Shown here piece by piece: positions 27,398 to 37,857 of a stretch of DNA of 64,000 bases. Source of the DNA: Algoriphagus lacus. GTDB taxonomy: Bacteria; Bacteroidota; Bacteroidia; Cytophagales; Cyclobacteriaceae. The notes beneath the pieces were generated by a model. It had not been told where the DNA came from. It ran no database searches and saw only the letters and a program-made list of their open reading frames with translations. Each line of letters opens with the position of its first letter. The stretch's first letter is position 1. A program made the position numbers and the translations under genes. Location of the stretch: contig NZ_QXML01000002.1 of NCBI RefSeq assembly GCF_003583985.1, forward strand, positions 186,001 to 250,000. Reading direction: 5' to 3'.

Positions 27398-29725
27398 TTA
27401 AAGCATCCCTTCGATGGATTTTTCAAGCTCTCGAGCCGTCGCCAAAAACTCTTCCACATTCATGTCCCGGAAGAAAATCAGGCCATGGCTGGCTCTGACT
27501 TTGGCCCGCTCGTGCAGGTAGAAGTAATTTTTACCCAACAAAAGCTGGATGTCATTCAGCTGGCCTACCCAAGTCCGCTTGGCGACAGTGCTGAACTTGC
27601 CGTTATGGGAGTAGCTTGGGAAGGAGGCGTTTACCTGGCTGAGGTAGCAATTGGCAAAAGAATCTTCCATCACGGACATGTCTCCCAATGATACCGGAAC
27701 GATCACATTGGCTTCATGCGGCTCAAACTTGAACCATACATTTCGATAACCGATGATTCTCAACTTGCTGGTGTCATGCTCCTCACTCCACTGACGAACC
27801 GCTTCTGCAGTGGCCTGAAGTACCTTGTAATGGGTATCAGGGCCTGAGCCTTCCGGATCGAGGGTCAAACTTATCTTGGTTGGTTTGATTTTCCTGAACA
27901 TTTCCACGATCGGTTCCACGTCACGTTTTTTGTCAGGCTGCTCCGTGAAAATATCTCCAGTGTAGAAGCCCAGTCTGAGGTGATGTACGTTTTTCACCTG
28001 TACTCCAAAGTGCGCCCATACCAGTTCTTCCTCAAACTCCCGGATCATTCCTTTCAGCTTCTGGATTTTAGCTGGGTTTTTCTCTCCGTCGTAGGAGTTT
28101 TTCAAAATGCTGATTACATCGTTGATCGTTTCACGGAGTTGGGTTTTATTCTTCACTCCATAGACAATCACCAAGGCTCTAACGACCCGATGGCAAAGTC
28201 CCCGTTTCCGGGCGTCTGGATTTTCGGAAGCCACATTGGTGAGGAAGTGGTAGACATCCTTGTCTGTTTTTAGACTATATCCCACTTCGAAGAAGTCTTC
28301 GAAATTGACCATTTGGATTTTGCCTTCGTCCAGCAGTTTTTTGGTGTGCTGAAGGGTATCAATCACAAACGTGTTGGTCACCGCGGTAAAACCTGAAGTC
28401 AATACTGAGAAGTGTGCTTCGTTGCTGGGCTCGTGAAGTTGGTTGGTGATATGTGGAAGGATACCCAGCGAAATATCATCATGGTGAGGTCCTGTATGAA
28501 GGACTACTTCATTTCGTTCCTGCTCGAGGCCTTTTGCAAGCTTTGCCTCGATGCTTTTCATGACCTGATTGACGGTGTCTTCTGAAAGCCCTGGAATCAG
28601 TTTGGTGTATTTATCGGCTTTTAGGTCTTCGATTTTGACACGGTGCCCGTATTTATTCAGTTTTTTACAAAGATCGATGACCGCTCTTTCTGTTTTTTCC
28701 CAAGTCCATTCGCCTTTTTGGTAGTATGCGTCCATGGAGTCGGTGAGCTTTACCGCTGCCCCTTTAGTCAGGTAGAATCGGCCGTTTTTCAGTTTTTGAA
28801 GGACAGTTGCTGGGTAAACGTTGTTCATTTTGGTCTCCAGGGAGTCCTTCACGATACCCGCTTTTGCTTCACCTGCTGCAATGATGATTCCGACAGCCTC
28901 AGGATTATATACGATGGTGTCCAACCCGATCGTAATTACCAGCCGGTTGGCAGAAACTTCAATTCCCCCTAAGTCACCTGCTGCTACAGCTTGGGTTTCA
29001 AAGTTGGTTTCAGTCAATCGGGTCACTGAGAAAATGTGTGAGCCTCGGGTGTTGAAGGCAATGTGACCATCCGGTCCGATTCCTCCCAGGAAGAATCCGA
29101 TGCCGCCTTTGTCGCGGATTTTCTGCTCATATTCTCCGCACCATTGATCGATCATGTAGATAGATTGCTGCTGGAGTTTTTCAAGATCGTTGATTGGATC
29201 ACGGAAGCGGAGCGAGAGATCCACTTTCAGGTCAGGAAAAACCTGGCTGAAATGGAACCCATTCGCCAAAGGAATCTCATCCGAATTGATCAGAATTGCT
29301 TTTTCTTTGGAAAGTCCGAAGCCATTGATGTAGAATTTGTTGACGTAATCGTAAAAGCTGTTGTGCTGCTTGGCAGAAATCGGGTAGAATTCGTCGATTT
29401 GTACGAACGTCAAGTCTTTCAATACAGGCTTTTTGGTATTTCCAAGACCGTATTTTTCACGGATTTCTTTGCCTTTTTTGCTGTCCCAGTTTTCCAGCAA
29501 GTATTGGGTCCATTTGATAAAAAATTCCGGTGTTTTACCGGTTGGCAAACTGATTACTCCCTCTGGATTCGCTGCTGCCCACTCTAAAAAGCGGCAGGCA
29601 GTTAGTAAACCCATTTTTGGGAAATTGTCCACAGTGAGGTAAGGGATCAGGGTCGAGATTTTTTCTACTCCGGATTCAGCAAGAAATGCTTTTTCTACTT
29701 CGGAGAGGGGATACTTACTGAGCAT
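27398..29725 (-). CDS. nagB: Glucosamine-6-phosphate deaminase fused to a PIG-L/LmbE domain
   Basis: 775 aa, about three times normal NagB length. Residues about 1-330 form the deaminase (I-S-L-P-T-G-K-T-P; F-V-Q-I-D-E-F-Y-P; G-I-G-P-D-G-H-I-A-F-N), which converts GlcN6P to Fru6P and ammonia. After a linker, residues about 410-700 show the PIG-L/LmbE metal motif P-H-H-D-D and later G-S-G-P-D-T-H-Y, as in N-deacetylases. The fusion is known from Bacteroidota and suggests a two-step deacetylation/deamination of an amino sugar, though the second activity is an inference. The 5' leader is AT-rich. Confidence 0.9.
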   Translation of the reverse strand: MLSKYPLSEVEKAFLAESGVEKISTLIPYLTVDNFPKMGLLTACRFLEWAAANPEGVISLPTGKTPEFFIKWTQYLLENWDSKKGKEIREKYGLGNTKKPVLKDLTFVQIDEFYPISAKQHNSFYDYVNKFYINGFGLSKEKAILINSDEIPLANGFHFSQVFPDLKVDLSLRFRDPINDLEKLQQQSIYMIDQWCGEYEQKIRDKGGIGFFLGGIGPDGHIAFNTRGSHIFSVTRLTETNFETQAVAAGDLGGIEVSANRLVITIGLDTIVYNPEAVGIIIAAGEAKAGIVKDSLETKMNNVYPATVLQKLKNGRFYLTKGAAVKLTDSMDAYYQKGEWTWEKTERAVIDLCKKLNKYGHRVKIEDLKADKYTKLIPGLSEDTVNQVMKSIEAKLAKGLEQERNEVVLHTGPHHDDISLGILPHITNQLHEPSNEAHFSVLTSGFTAVTNTFVIDTLQHTKKLLDEGKIQMVNFEDFFEVGYSLKTDKDVYHFLTNVASENPDARKRGLCHRVVRALVIVYGVKNKTQLRETINDVISILKNSYDGEKNPAKIQKLKGMIREFEEELVWAHFGVQVKNVHHLRLGFYTGDIFTEQPDKKRDVEPIVEMFRKIKPTKISLTLDPEGSGPDTHYKVLQATAEAVRQWSEEHDTSKLRIIGYRNVWFKFEPHEANVIVPVSLGDMSVMEDSFANCYLSQVNASFPSYSHNGKFSTVAKRTWVGQLNDIQLLLGKNYFYLHERAKVRASHGLIFFRDMNVEEFLATARELEKSIEGML

Positions 29726-29968
29726 ACTGATGAGACAGGTTAGGGTGTGTAAGATTTATTTTTTGTTCAATTTTGATTTCCAAATATTATGAAGCATTAA
29801 ATAGGATTCAGTCCAAATAAAAAATTATTCAATTCCAATTTACCAAATTATTATTGGTTTTAGATATGAAGCTATTCAATTTCTTTGCTCAGACAAAATT
29901 AAAAACTTTCGGTAAATAAAAAACAACTTTTATAAAAAATTTAAAAAAGTATTTCATTAACACCGAAT

Positions 29969-31423
29969 TTATAGACTTCGGGTAAAGGATAATTTGATTC
30001 TTGACTGGAATTCTTCGATAACTTTAAATATCTCAATTAGCGTAACCTGCTGCACCTTGGTAAGGTCTTTAATTTTTAGGTAATTTTTTGGTTTGAGCTT
30101 TCGATCCAAGATAGAAAGCGATTGATTTTCGAGCCTCAATCCCATCAGGTAATCAAATGCATGAACCAATTCCTGGCATTCCTTTGCCGTAAAAACTCCG
30201 ATTTCTCTCAAAGCTTCAAGCCGTGAACTGGTGTTGGTTTCGAAAATTTTATGTTTTAATGCATAAACCCGAGCCAAGTCCACTATGGGCCGCATGGTCT
30301 TCTTGAGGTTCAACTGTTTTTCACCGTCGATTTCTTCAGTTTTAATCTTTCGGAAAAAAGTCAGGGGAGGTTCGTATTGCAAGGCGTTGTGTCCGAGGTT
30401 GATGAAAAAACGCTCAGAGGCTTTTTCAAGTAAAATACCCATGTAATCCTTGAGTTCCTCCAATAGGCTGACTTCTCCAAAAATCGCCCTACAGTCAAAG
30501 AAAGTCGCATAATTCATAGCGGTTTCCTGGGAGGCATCTGAAATCCAACTATCATAGTTTCTCTTCCAGTGTGAAAGAGAATGGGTCCACTTGGGGTTCA
30601 TGGCCATGAGCTCTCCTTCACAAAAAACAATCCCTATTTGGTCTAAAGCCGTGGAAACTCGGGTTGCAAAATCAAGAAAGTACGCCCTGACTTCTTCCCG
30701 ATGTTCATTGGCTTTGTCCTCATAGATGATGGCATTGTCCTGATCCGTTTTTAAGGTCAGTTCTCCCCGTCCTTCGCTTCCCATCACAAAGAAGACAAAT
30801 TTGGCAGGGGCCGGACCTATTTCCTTCATCACACGCTCTATGACCCGTTGTGTAATCGTGTCGGCTATGGTGGTGATGATTTGGTTAACGATCCCGGCTT
30901 TCATCCCACGACTGATCAGCAAATGGATGATCTCAGGCATTCGCCTCCATTTTTCCTGGAGCTCGGGAATTTGTCGGGCCTCCTTGACCGATTGGATAAA
31001 CATAAACGGTCCTTGGCTTTGTTCAGTGAGTACTTTGGTTCGGCTGATCCAGCCCAGGTATTCCTCCTGATTTTTCACCAGAAGGTATCTGGCCTTGGTC
31101 TGAAACATTAAGACTAGAGCCTCTACCAAGGTTGCTTCCGGGGAAATGGAAACCATGTCGAACTCCATGATTTGAGAGACAGGAATGTCCAAAGGAAGTC
31201 TTACTGCCAAAAGTCGATCCCGTAGGGTGATGTCGGTTATATATCCTGCAATTTCCTGTGCTGAGTTACCGATAAAAATACAACTGACTTGTTCTTTGGC
31301 CATCAGTGCAGCGCATTCATGAACTGGAGTATGATGACCAACCAATCTTAGCCGGCGGATTTGGAGGTCTTTTACTTTTTTGGAGTAAAACTGGTCAGAA
31401 ACAAAAGTGCCGGGAGTGTGCAT
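29969..31423 (-). CDS. CBS-pair/DUF294 nucleotidyltransferase-like signal protein
   Basis: 484 aa, soluble. Residues about 20-145 form two CBS repeats (nucleotide-binding). Residues about 170-330 are a DUF294 putative nucleotidyltransferase domain with the polymerase-beta-like signature G-S-E-G-R-G-E-L-T-L-K-T-D-Q-D-N-A, and the rest is the helical C-terminal DUF294 domain. Related proteins may uridylylate partners or sense energy charge, as GlnD-like modules do; none has a firm role. The 243-bp gap to the NagB start is AT-rich and holds no gene. Confidence 0.85.
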   Translation of the reverse strand: MHTPGTFVSDQFYSKKVKDLQIRRLRLVGHHTPVHECAALMAKEQVSCIFIGNSAQEIAGYITDITLRDRLLAVRLPLDIPVSQIMEFDMVSISPEATLVEALVLMFQTKARYLLVKNQEEYLGWISRTKVLTEQSQGPFMFIQSVKEARQIPELQEKWRRMPEIIHLLISRGMKAGIVNQIITTIADTITQRVIERVMKEIGPAPAKFVFFVMGSEGRGELTLKTDQDNAIIYEDKANEHREEVRAYFLDFATRVSTALDQIGIVFCEGELMAMNPKWTHSLSHWKRNYDSWISDASQETAMNYATFFDCRAIFGEVSLLEELKDYMGILLEKASERFFINLGHNALQYEPPLTFFRKIKTEEIDGEKQLNLKKTMRPIVDLARVYALKHKIFETNTSSRLEALREIGVFTAKECQELVHAFDYLMGLRLENQSLSILDRKLKPKNYLKIKDLTKVQQVTLIEIFKVIEEFQSRIKLSFTRSL

Positions 31424-31464
31424 AAATTGAAATTACAAAAAGTGAGGGGGTTTCCTGATTAGCC

Positions 31465-31505
31465 AATAAAAAACCGCTCTGAATTTTCATCCGGAGCGGT
31501 TTGGA
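31465..31505 (-). terminator. Intrinsic terminator of sucD
   Basis: A 9-bp stem AAACCGCTC/GAGCGGTTT with a 14-nt loop, followed on the minus strand by a T-rich tail (TTTTTTATT). It lies 40-80 bp after the stop codon at 31545. Confidence 0.75.
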
Positions 31506-31544
31506 AAGGTTTAGTATTCTTGACTTTCTCTCAATAGGAAGGAA

Positions 31545-32426
31545 TTAGGCATGAACACCCAGAGCTTTTGCCATGGTAACTCCGATTTCAGCAGGAGAAT
31601 CTACCACATGGATTCCGTTTTCTCTCATGATGCGCATTTTGGCGGCAGCAGTATCATCAGCACCTCCGATGATCGCGCCGGCATGGCCCATTCTACGTCC
31701 TGCAGGGGCAGTCTGTCCAGCGATGAATCCAACGACAGGTTTTCTGTTGCCCGTTTCTCTGATCCAGCGGGCAGCTTCAGCCTCATAGTTACCACCGATC
31801 TCACCGATCATGACGATTGCGTCAGTTTCAGGATCGTTCATCAGCATTTCCACCGCTTGCTTGGTTGAAGTTCCGATGATAGGGTCACCGCCGATACCGA
31901 TGGCAGTAGATACGCCCATTCCGGCTTTTGCAACCTGATCCGCTGCTTCATAGGTAAGAGTTCCTGACTTGGAGACAATACCGATTCTACCGGACCTAAA
32001 TACGAAGCCAGGCATGATGCCTACTTTTGCTTCGCCTGGAGTGATTACACCCGGGCAATTTGGGCCAATCAAAACGCATCCTCTCTCTTTGATGTAAGGC
32101 TTAGCTTTCATCATGTCCGCCACTGGAATGCCTTCAGTAATCGTGATGATCACTTTGATTCCTGCGTCGGCAGCTTCCATAATGGCATCCGCAGCAAATG
32201 CAGGTGGTACGAAGATGATAGAAACATCTGCACCAGTCTTCTGAACGGCTTCTTCTACGGAATTAAAAACAGGTTTTTCCAAATGAGTCGTTCCACCTTT
32301 TCCAGGAGTTACGCCACCTACTACGTTGGTGCCGTATTCGATCATTTGCTGTGCGTGAAAAGAGCCCTCAGACCCGGTGAATCCTTGAACGATCACCTTG
32401 GAATTTTTATTGACTAGTACACTCAT
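31545..32426 (-). CDS. sucD: Succinate-CoA ligase (ADP/GDP-forming) subunit alpha
   Basis: 293 aa from the ATG at 32426 ([18 protein letters not shown]). It is the CoA-binding and phosphohistidine subunit of succinyl-CoA synthetase in the TCA cycle. Visible are the CoA-binding loop [10 protein letters not shown], the ligase signature G-P-N-C-P-G and the active His in [11 protein letters not shown]. The beta-subunit gene is not adjacent, as is common in Bacteroidota. It is also the enzyme that receives succinyl-CoA from the mutase encoded at 46695-50206. Confidence 0.96.
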   Translation of the reverse strand: MSVLVNKNSKVIVQGFTGSEGSFHAQQMIEYGTNVVGGVTPGKGGTTHLEKPVFNSVEEAVQKTGADVSIIFVPPAFAADAIMEAADAGIKVIITITEGIPVADMMKAKPYIKERGCVLIGPNCPGVITPGEAKVGIMPGFVFRSGRIGIVSKSGTLTYEAADQVAKAGMGVSTAIGIGGDPIIGTSTKQAVEMLMNDPETDAIVMIGEIGGNYEAEAARWIRETGNRKPVVGFIAGQTAPAGRRMGHAGAIIGGADDTAAAKMRIMRENGIHVVDSPAEIGVTMAKALGVHA

Positions 32427-32449
32427 GCTTCGATTTTTAAAGTTTGGCA

Positions 32450-32481
32450 CAAAAATAAAAGAAACCACCCGCTCACAAAAG
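32450..32481 (-). promoter_or_regulatory. Candidate Bacteroidota sigma-A promoter of sucD
   Basis: On the minus strand TTTTG, an 18-nt spacer, then TATTTTTG fits the Bacteroidota -33 TTG and -7 TAnnTTTG consensus exactly. It lies 24 bp upstream of the ATG. Confidence 0.6.
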
Positions 32482-32539
32482 AAAAGGTGAACATTCTCCC
32501 GGGAATTTGGTGAGTGGAATCTTTTCCTATTTTCGTCCC

Positions 32540-35500
32540 ATGCTGAGGCGATACTTTCAGGCGGTAATTTTGATTTTCGGGCTTTTGGGGTCTGAAAGTT
32601 TGCTTTTTGCCCAAAGTTTCAAATTCAATCCCCAACCTAAGGGAATCAAGCTTCCAGTTCAGAATATCCTGGAGATTGAGCAGGATACCTTGGGAAGAAT
32701 GTGGTTTTCGACTTCAAGGGGGGTAGTGTATTCAGACGGAATCCAAACCTATGAATTGCCGGATACGCTTGTCAGGCGATTCAATTACCGAATTTCATTT
32801 TTAAAAGATGAGGATGGGGTGATGTGGTTGTACAATGCCAATGGAAATCCCACTGTTTTTAAGGTATTGAGAAATGGCTGGGAAGAGGTTACTTTTCCCG
32901 AAGAAGCCAAAAATCACTTTTCCGGGCGAATCAATCTTTTCGCAGTAGGTAAGTCTCCTGAAAAAATCTTTTTCATGGATACCGGAGCCGAGCTGTATTC
33001 TTGGAAAGAAGGGGAAACAGAGAAAAAACTGATTTCCAGGAAGAATCTTCAGACTGGCCACTTGGTTTCCGTCCTTCAATTTGGAAATCAGATCCTGCTC
33101 AACTTCAAACTCAAGGCATTTAAGTTAGAAAAGGGAGAATTGAGGCCTTATGCTTTTCGGGGAATTCCATTGCCCTCACCACCGTTACTGGTGAAAAAAT
33201 CCCCAAACTCAGGGGACTATTATTTTTTAGGAAATAATTACTTAGCCAAAGGCCCTCAGGCAGAGTTTCCCACTGAAATTGTCAGTCAGGGTTTTTCTAC
33301 GACAGCGTATGTGGAAGCTGACTATTTTTCACTCGTCTTTTCCGGAGAAAATGTCTTTTATCACTTCAATTCGCACTTAATGAAGTATAATCCTTCCCGA
33401 AATGGGACGGTTTTGATAAACTTGACCGACTTTTTCAACACCATTTACCTTCAGACCACTTTTATTGACCGGGAAGGTATTCTTTGGGTAGGAAGCAGTC
33501 GAGGATTAGCCAACAACAACAGTCAGATATTTCAAAATTACGGGCTGGAAGTCACGGAATTTTTGGGAGAGGAGCTAACTGCTATTGCTGATTTGGGGGA
33601 TGGATCTTTCCTTTTTGGCTTCAACAACGGGATTCAGAAGTTCAGCCAGACGGGCATCAAGACTATCTACCGTGATCCCAATGCCAAAGGACTGCCCAAT
33701 CAACGTATCATCAATTTTTCAATGGATGATCAAGGTGGAGTCTGGTTTTCAGCCAATTGGGCTGGGATCGGATTTTTTAATCCTAAGAATGAAAAAGTAT
33801 CCCTTACCCCAGCTCCCAAGGATGTCAATGTCTCATCCGTCCAGGTAGTAGGAGATAGTCTTTTGGTCACTTCTTCAAAAAAGATTTTCATTGCTCCACT
33901 GAATTCAAAAGGAGCGCAGTTTTTTTCAAAAGATCTTACTTCTGAGGTTGAATCTCACCTTCAGGGTATCCCTGCCTTCTTTCGAAAAGCGGGAAAATTG
34001 AAAAACGGCAAAATCGTAGTTTTGAGGGCAAGCCGTCTGGAGAATCAATATCCCATCGTGGAAACTCCCCGATACCTGCTTGCCGAAGGCTATGATTTTT
34101 TAGAACTCCCAGATGGAAGTGTGTTATTCGGAACAGAATACGGGTTGAAGATCTATCGGGAGGGATACCAAGGATTCTACATCTACGGGGGTAGATCTAT
34201 TTCCAATGCAGTTTTTGCCTTATTGAGAGATAAGGAAAATAATATCTGGGCTGGTACGGACGACGGAGTTTTTGTACTTGGAAAAGAGAAGGTTCGTCAC
34301 TTCAACGAAACCAACGGCTTGGTGGGGGATGAGATCAACCGCGGAGCTTTGGTTCAGGTTACTTCAGGAAGAATCATGATCGGCACCCAAAAGGGACTTT
34401 CGATTTACTTTGCTGAGGAAGACTTCTACGCTGATGGGACTCCCAAGGTGTTTTTGAGTTCAGTGAAATTGGGTGATGAGGAAATCCTCGGTGTTGAAAA
34501 TCCCAAAATCAACTATTCCAAAAACTCGATGGAAGTAGAGTTTTTAGCCACAGGATTCAATGAATCCAAAAGCCTTTGGATTCATTATCGGATCAAGGAG
34601 TCTGAGGATACAGAATGGGTTGTGGTGAAAAACCCAGGTTCCAACCAATTATTTTTCAGTAACCTACCTGCAGGGGAATATCAGTTTGAGATGAAAGCTT
34701 CCTATGATGGGGAGAATTTTTCGGATACAGTCACCTCCCCCCAGTTTGAGGTGATGTCCCCTTTTTACCTGCAGCCTTGGTTTCTGATTTTTGCAGTCCT
34801 GTTTCTGGTGGGCTTGGGGATTTTGATAAATGTGTTTTTCAGACAGCTTCAGAATTTGGGAATCCTTCAATCCGCTGTTGCAAAAGAAAACAAAGGAAAG
34901 GTGGTGGCGGAACAGCAGTTCAAAAATGTCTGGATTAGCTCCCAAGACGGGATGTTGCTGACCTTGGAGGGAGAAAAAATCCTAACAGTGAATCCTGCAT
35001 TTGCCCAAATGATGAACACTACGGTCGAGGCATTGGAAAATCAGCCACTGTCGGTACTCTTCCAGGAGGAAGACTTTCAGGAGTTTTATCTGGACGTACT
35101 TTTGAAAAGAGTCAGAAAAACCCCGGGACAGGGTGTTTCTATCGAGACTCCTATCAACTGGAAAACCGGAATGTTGGAAATGGAGGTCTTTTCTGTAATG
35201 GTAGACCAGGATTTTGAAAATAAGGGCTTGGTTCTTTCTGTTTTCAAGGATATTTCAGCCCAAAAATCAGTAGAAAACAAACTTAAGGAAGCAAAGGAGA
35301 AAGCTGAACAAGCCAACAGGTTTAAAACCAGTTTACTTTCCAATATCAGCCATGAGATCAGAACCCCATTAAATGGAATTATCGGCGGAGCGGAACACAT
35401 TATGATGAATCGGCGGGAAGATGAGGAGTTGGTTTCCCAGTTGGATATCATTCTGCAAAGTGGGGAGAGGCTCCTGAGCACCATTACTTCTTTGCTGGAT

Positions 35501-35998
35501 TTGGCAAAAATCGAGGCGAATAAGATGCCGGTGGTTTATTCGGATACAGATGTGAAAGACTATTTGGAAACGGTAATTCGACCCTTGAGTGCTTCGGCAA
35601 AAAGAAAAGGCTTGGATCTTAGCTTCGATTTCCTCAGTCCCAGATTTAGGGCGAAAATTGACCAACGCTTTTTGGAAATGATCCTGAACAATCTGGTTAG
35701 CAATGCGATCAAATACACCGAACAAGGAGAAGTGAAAATTACAGCTGCCCGGGAGGGTGATCTTTTATTGCTGGAAGTAACGGATACCGGAGTAGGCATG
35801 TCTTTAGATTTTCAAAATAAGATGTTTGTTCCGTTTGAGCAGGAAAGTAAAGGGAATGATCGGTTGTTTGAAGGAACAGGACTGGGACTTAGTATCACCC
35901 GAAATTTGGTGCAACTCATGGGTGGAAAAATCCAGGTTTGGAGTGCTAAAAACTCAGGTACCAGAGTCTTGGTAGAAATCCCATTGCCTAAAGCTTAA
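32540..35998 (+). CDS. Two-component-propeller sensor histidine kinase with PAS
   Basis: 1152 aa from the ATG at 32540 (a TTG 11 codons upstream is weaker). A signal peptide ends near S-L-L-F-A-Q. Seven-bladed propeller repeats fill about 30-650 (D-x-x-G-x-x-W-x motifs such as [10 protein letters not shown]), then a Y_Y_Y domain, one membrane helix near 740-765, a PAS domain, HisKA with S-H-E-I-R-T-P-L-N (H938), and HATPase with N, G1 (D-T-G-V-G-M) and G2 (G-T-G-L-G-L-S) boxes. There is no receiver or DNA-binding domain, unlike classical Bacteroidota hybrids. The next gene supplies a receiver. The ligand is unknown. Confidence 0.93.
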   Translation: MLRRYFQAVILIFGLLGSESLLFAQSFKFNPQPKGIKLPVQNILEIEQDTLGRMWFSTSRGVVYSDGIQTYELPDTLVRRFNYRISFLKDEDGVMWLYNANGNPTVFKVLRNGWEEVTFPEEAKNHFSGRINLFAVGKSPEKIFFMDTGAELYSWKEGETEKKLISRKNLQTGHLVSVLQFGNQILLNFKLKAFKLEKGELRPYAFRGIPLPSPPLLVKKSPNSGDYYFLGNNYLAKGPQAEFPTEIVSQGFSTTAYVEADYFSLVFSGENVFYHFNSHLMKYNPSRNGTVLINLTDFFNTIYLQTTFIDREGILWVGSSRGLANNNSQIFQNYGLEVTEFLGEELTAIADLGDGSFLFGFNNGIQKFSQTGIKTIYRDPNAKGLPNQRIINFSMDDQGGVWFSANWAGIGFFNPKNEKVSLTPAPKDVNVSSVQVVGDSLLVTSSKKIFIAPLNSKGAQFFSKDLTSEVESHLQGIPAFFRKAGKLKNGKIVVLRASRLENQYPIVETPRYLLAEGYDFLELPDGSVLFGTEYGLKIYREGYQGFYIYGGRSISNAVFALLRDKENNIWAGTDDGVFVLGKEKVRHFNETNGLVGDEINRGALVQVTSGRIMIGTQKGLSIYFAEEDFYADGTPKVFLSSVKLGDEEILGVENPKINYSKNSMEVEFLATGFNESKSLWIHYRIKESEDTEWVVVKNPGSNQLFFSNLPAGEYQFEMKASYDGENFSDTVTSPQFEVMSPFYLQPWFLIFAVLFLVGLGILINVFFRQLQNLGILQSAVAKENKGKVVAEQQFKNVWISSQDGMLLTLEGEKILTVNPAFAQMMNTTVEALENQPLSVLFQEEDFQEFYLDVLLKRVRKTPGQGVSIETPINWKTGMLEMEVFSVMVDQDFENKGLVLSVFKDISAQKSVENKLKEAKEKAEQANRFKTSLLSNISHEIRTPLNGIIGGAEHIMMNRREDEELVSQLDIILQSGERLLSTITSLLDLAKIEANKMPVVYSDTDVKDYLETVIRPLSASAKRKGLDLSFDFLSPRFRAKIDQRFLEMILNNLVSNAIKYTEQGEVKITAAREGDLLLLEVTDTGVGMSLDFQNKMFVPFEQESKGNDRLFEGTGLGLSITRNLVQLMGGKIQVWSAKNSGTRVLVEIPLPKA

Positions 35999-36045
35999 TT
36001 TTTGTATTTTCAACACCAGAACACCACCCATACCTTATCCGGCAC

Positions 36046-37221
36046 ATGTTTACTTTGAAAATCCTCATCGTAGAGGACGATTCTGTTTCCGCACTTTTAC
36101 TTCAGCGGGCTTTGGAAAAAAATGCTCACCAAATCATCGGAATCGCAGATACCGGCGAAAAGGCACTCGACATTCTGGAGGAAAATCTGGCAGATATCGT
36201 CATGATGGACATCAATTTGGCCGGTGAACTGGATGGGATAAAAACCACCGAAATCATCAATGAAAAGTATGATATCCCAGTGGTATACCTCAGTGCAAGT
36301 TCGGATGCAGAGACCTTGAATAAAGTAGTAGGAACTAATCCAAGCGCCTATGTCATCAAGCCTTTCAATATCCGTGAACTGAACATGGTGATTGAGTTGG
36401 CTATTTTCAAAGACCGGAAAGAAAAGGAACTCCAAAAACTGAACAACGAGCTTGAGGAAAAAGTAAAGCAGCGTACGGCTGAGCTTTACGAAGCAAACAA
36501 GGAGTTGATAAAAGCACTGGAAAAAGAACGCGAAATCAATGAGTTGAAGTCCAGAATCGTGCTCAATGTCTCCCACGGATTCAAAACTCCCCTCACTTCC
36601 ATCCTCAGTTCTGCCCAACTTCTCCAGCTCTACGCCGAAAAGGACCATCCGTTCAAACAAAAAATTGCAAAGCATTCTTCCAAAATAGAGCATTCCGTTC
36701 GGGCTTTGAATAATCTGCTGACGAGCGTATTGTTTTTTGGAAAAGCAGATGAAAATAAATTGGAGTTCAAGCCGAAAAAGATTTTCACAGCTGCATTCGT
36801 CAAAGAACTTCTGGATACCGTAAAGGCTGGGATTGATAATGAAGTCACCATCAAGTCCGAAATAGGAGAATTGCCTAAGACCATTACCTCAGATCCTGAA
36901 TTAATTTATCAGGTTCTTGAAAATCTGCTTTCCAATGCAGTGAAATATTCCAAAGAAGGTAAACAGGTTGATTTTAGCCTTAAAATTGAAGACAATCAAC
37001 TAAAAGCAGTGATTGTTGACAAGGGGATTGGAATCCCGAAAGCAGAGCAGAACAAACTTTTTGACCGGTTTTTCCGTGCTGGAAATGTTGGAATCATAGA
37101 AGGCTCAGGCCTCGGTCTTTCCATTGTTAAAAAATGCCTCGAAGTTCTCCACGGTGAAATTACCTTTGAAAGTGAAGCTGGTAAAGGGACCACCTTCCAT
37201 GTTACAATTCCTGTGAAATAA
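36046..37221 (+). CDS. Receiver domain-histidine kinase protein
   Basis: 391 aa, soluble. Residues 1-125 are a complete receiver (acid pair D11/D12, phospho-acceptor D55 in M-M-D-I-N, K105). A coiled coil is followed by a HisKA-like motif S-H-G-F-K-T-P-L with H177, but the residue after His is Gly where Glu/Asp is usual, which may disable autokinase activity. The HATPase boxes (N-L-L-S-N-A-V-K-Y; D-K-G-I-G-I; G-S-G-L-G-L-S) are intact. There is no DNA-binding domain. It stops 3 bp before the ABC ATPase gene and follows the propeller kinase by 47 bp. Confidence 0.9.
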   Translation: MFTLKILIVEDDSVSALLLQRALEKNAHQIIGIADTGEKALDILEENLADIVMMDINLAGELDGIKTTEIINEKYDIPVVYLSASSDAETLNKVVGTNPSAYVIKPFNIRELNMVIELAIFKDRKEKELQKLNNELEEKVKQRTAELYEANKELIKALEKEREINELKSRIVLNVSHGFKTPLTSILSSAQLLQLYAEKDHPFKQKIAKHSSKIEHSVRALNNLLTSVLFFGKADENKLEFKPKKIFTAAFVKELLDTVKAGIDNEVTIKSEIGELPKTITSDPELIYQVLENLLSNAVKYSKEGKQVDFSLKIEDNQLKAVIVDKGIGIPKAEQNKLFDRFFRAGNVGIIEGSGLGLSIVKKCLEVLHGEITFESEAGKGTTFHVTIPVK

Positions 37222-37224
37222 CTT

Positions 37225-37857
37225 ATGCTTCTGGAAGCGAATTCATTAAAATATGCCCACTCCGGTCAGAAGGTTATGACTTTTCCGGATGTGAAGTTGG
37301 ACGCCGGTGAGGCTTTGCTGATTTTGGGAAAGTCAGGAAGTGGTAAGACTACCCTGCTCAATATTTTGGCAGGGCTATTGGCTCCGATCCAGGGAGAAGT
37401 AATTCTTGACGGGGTGAAACTTACCTCACTACAAGGCCAAAAGCTGGATATGTTCCGAGGTAAAAACATCGGAATCGTCTTTCAAAAGCCCCACTTAGTT
37501 GCGGCACTTCCTGTCCGACAAAATCTCGAACTGGTCCATTTTTTCAGCAAAAAGAAAGGTCAGGATATCGATCAGCTCCTCACCGAATTAGGGATTCATC
37601 ATAAAGCGAAGTCTTCGGTACTAACCTTGAGTGAAGGAGAAGCGCAGCGTGTTTCTATTGCTAGGGCTTTGGCCAACAGTCCAAAACTGATATTGGCTGA
37701 TGAACCTACTTCCAGCCTCGATGATGAAAACACCGAAAATGTCATCCAATTACTGAAAGTACAGGCCGCTAAAATCGGTGCTGCATTAGTCATCGTCACC
37801 CATGATCATCGGGTTAAAAATCAAGTTTCCAACTATATCGAAGTCAAAAGCGCATGA
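37225..37857 (+). CDS. ABC transporter ATP-binding protein (MacB/LolD type)
   Basis: 210 aa. Walker A is G-K-S-G-S-G-K-T-T-L, the signature reads L-S-E-G-E-A-Q-R-V-S-I (variant of L-S-G-G-Q), Walker B is L-I-L-A-D-E-P, and H-D-H-R-V forms the switch. Size and D-loop fit the ATPases that pair with FtsX-type permeases. Its stop overlaps the permease start by ATGA. Gene order with the next two genes resembles the zrgBCD zinc-linked set of gamma-proteobacteria, a comparison from memory. Confidence 0.93.
   Translation: MLLEANSLKYAHSGQKVMTFPDVKLDAGEALLILGKSGSGKTTLLNILAGLLAPIQGEVILDGVKLTSLQGQKLDMFRGKNIGIVFQKPHLVAALPVRQNLELVHFFSKKKGQDIDQLLTELGIHHKAKSSVLTLSEGEAQRVSIARALANSPKLILADEPTSSLDDENTENVIQLLKVQAAKIGAALVIVTHDHRVKNQVSNYIEVKSA

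Noticed and set aside
25199..29725. A polysaccharide utilisation locus around the xylanase
   Set aside because: No SusC/SusD pair or other glycoside hydrolase nearby; the xylanase is convergent with the ROK gene behind a terminator.
29726..29968. An unseen gene or RNA in the AT-rich gap between the NagB fusion and DUF294 genes
   Set aside because: No reading frame with codon structure and no stable fold seen; one TAATTTTG match on the minus strand is too far from a good -33 element to call a promoter.
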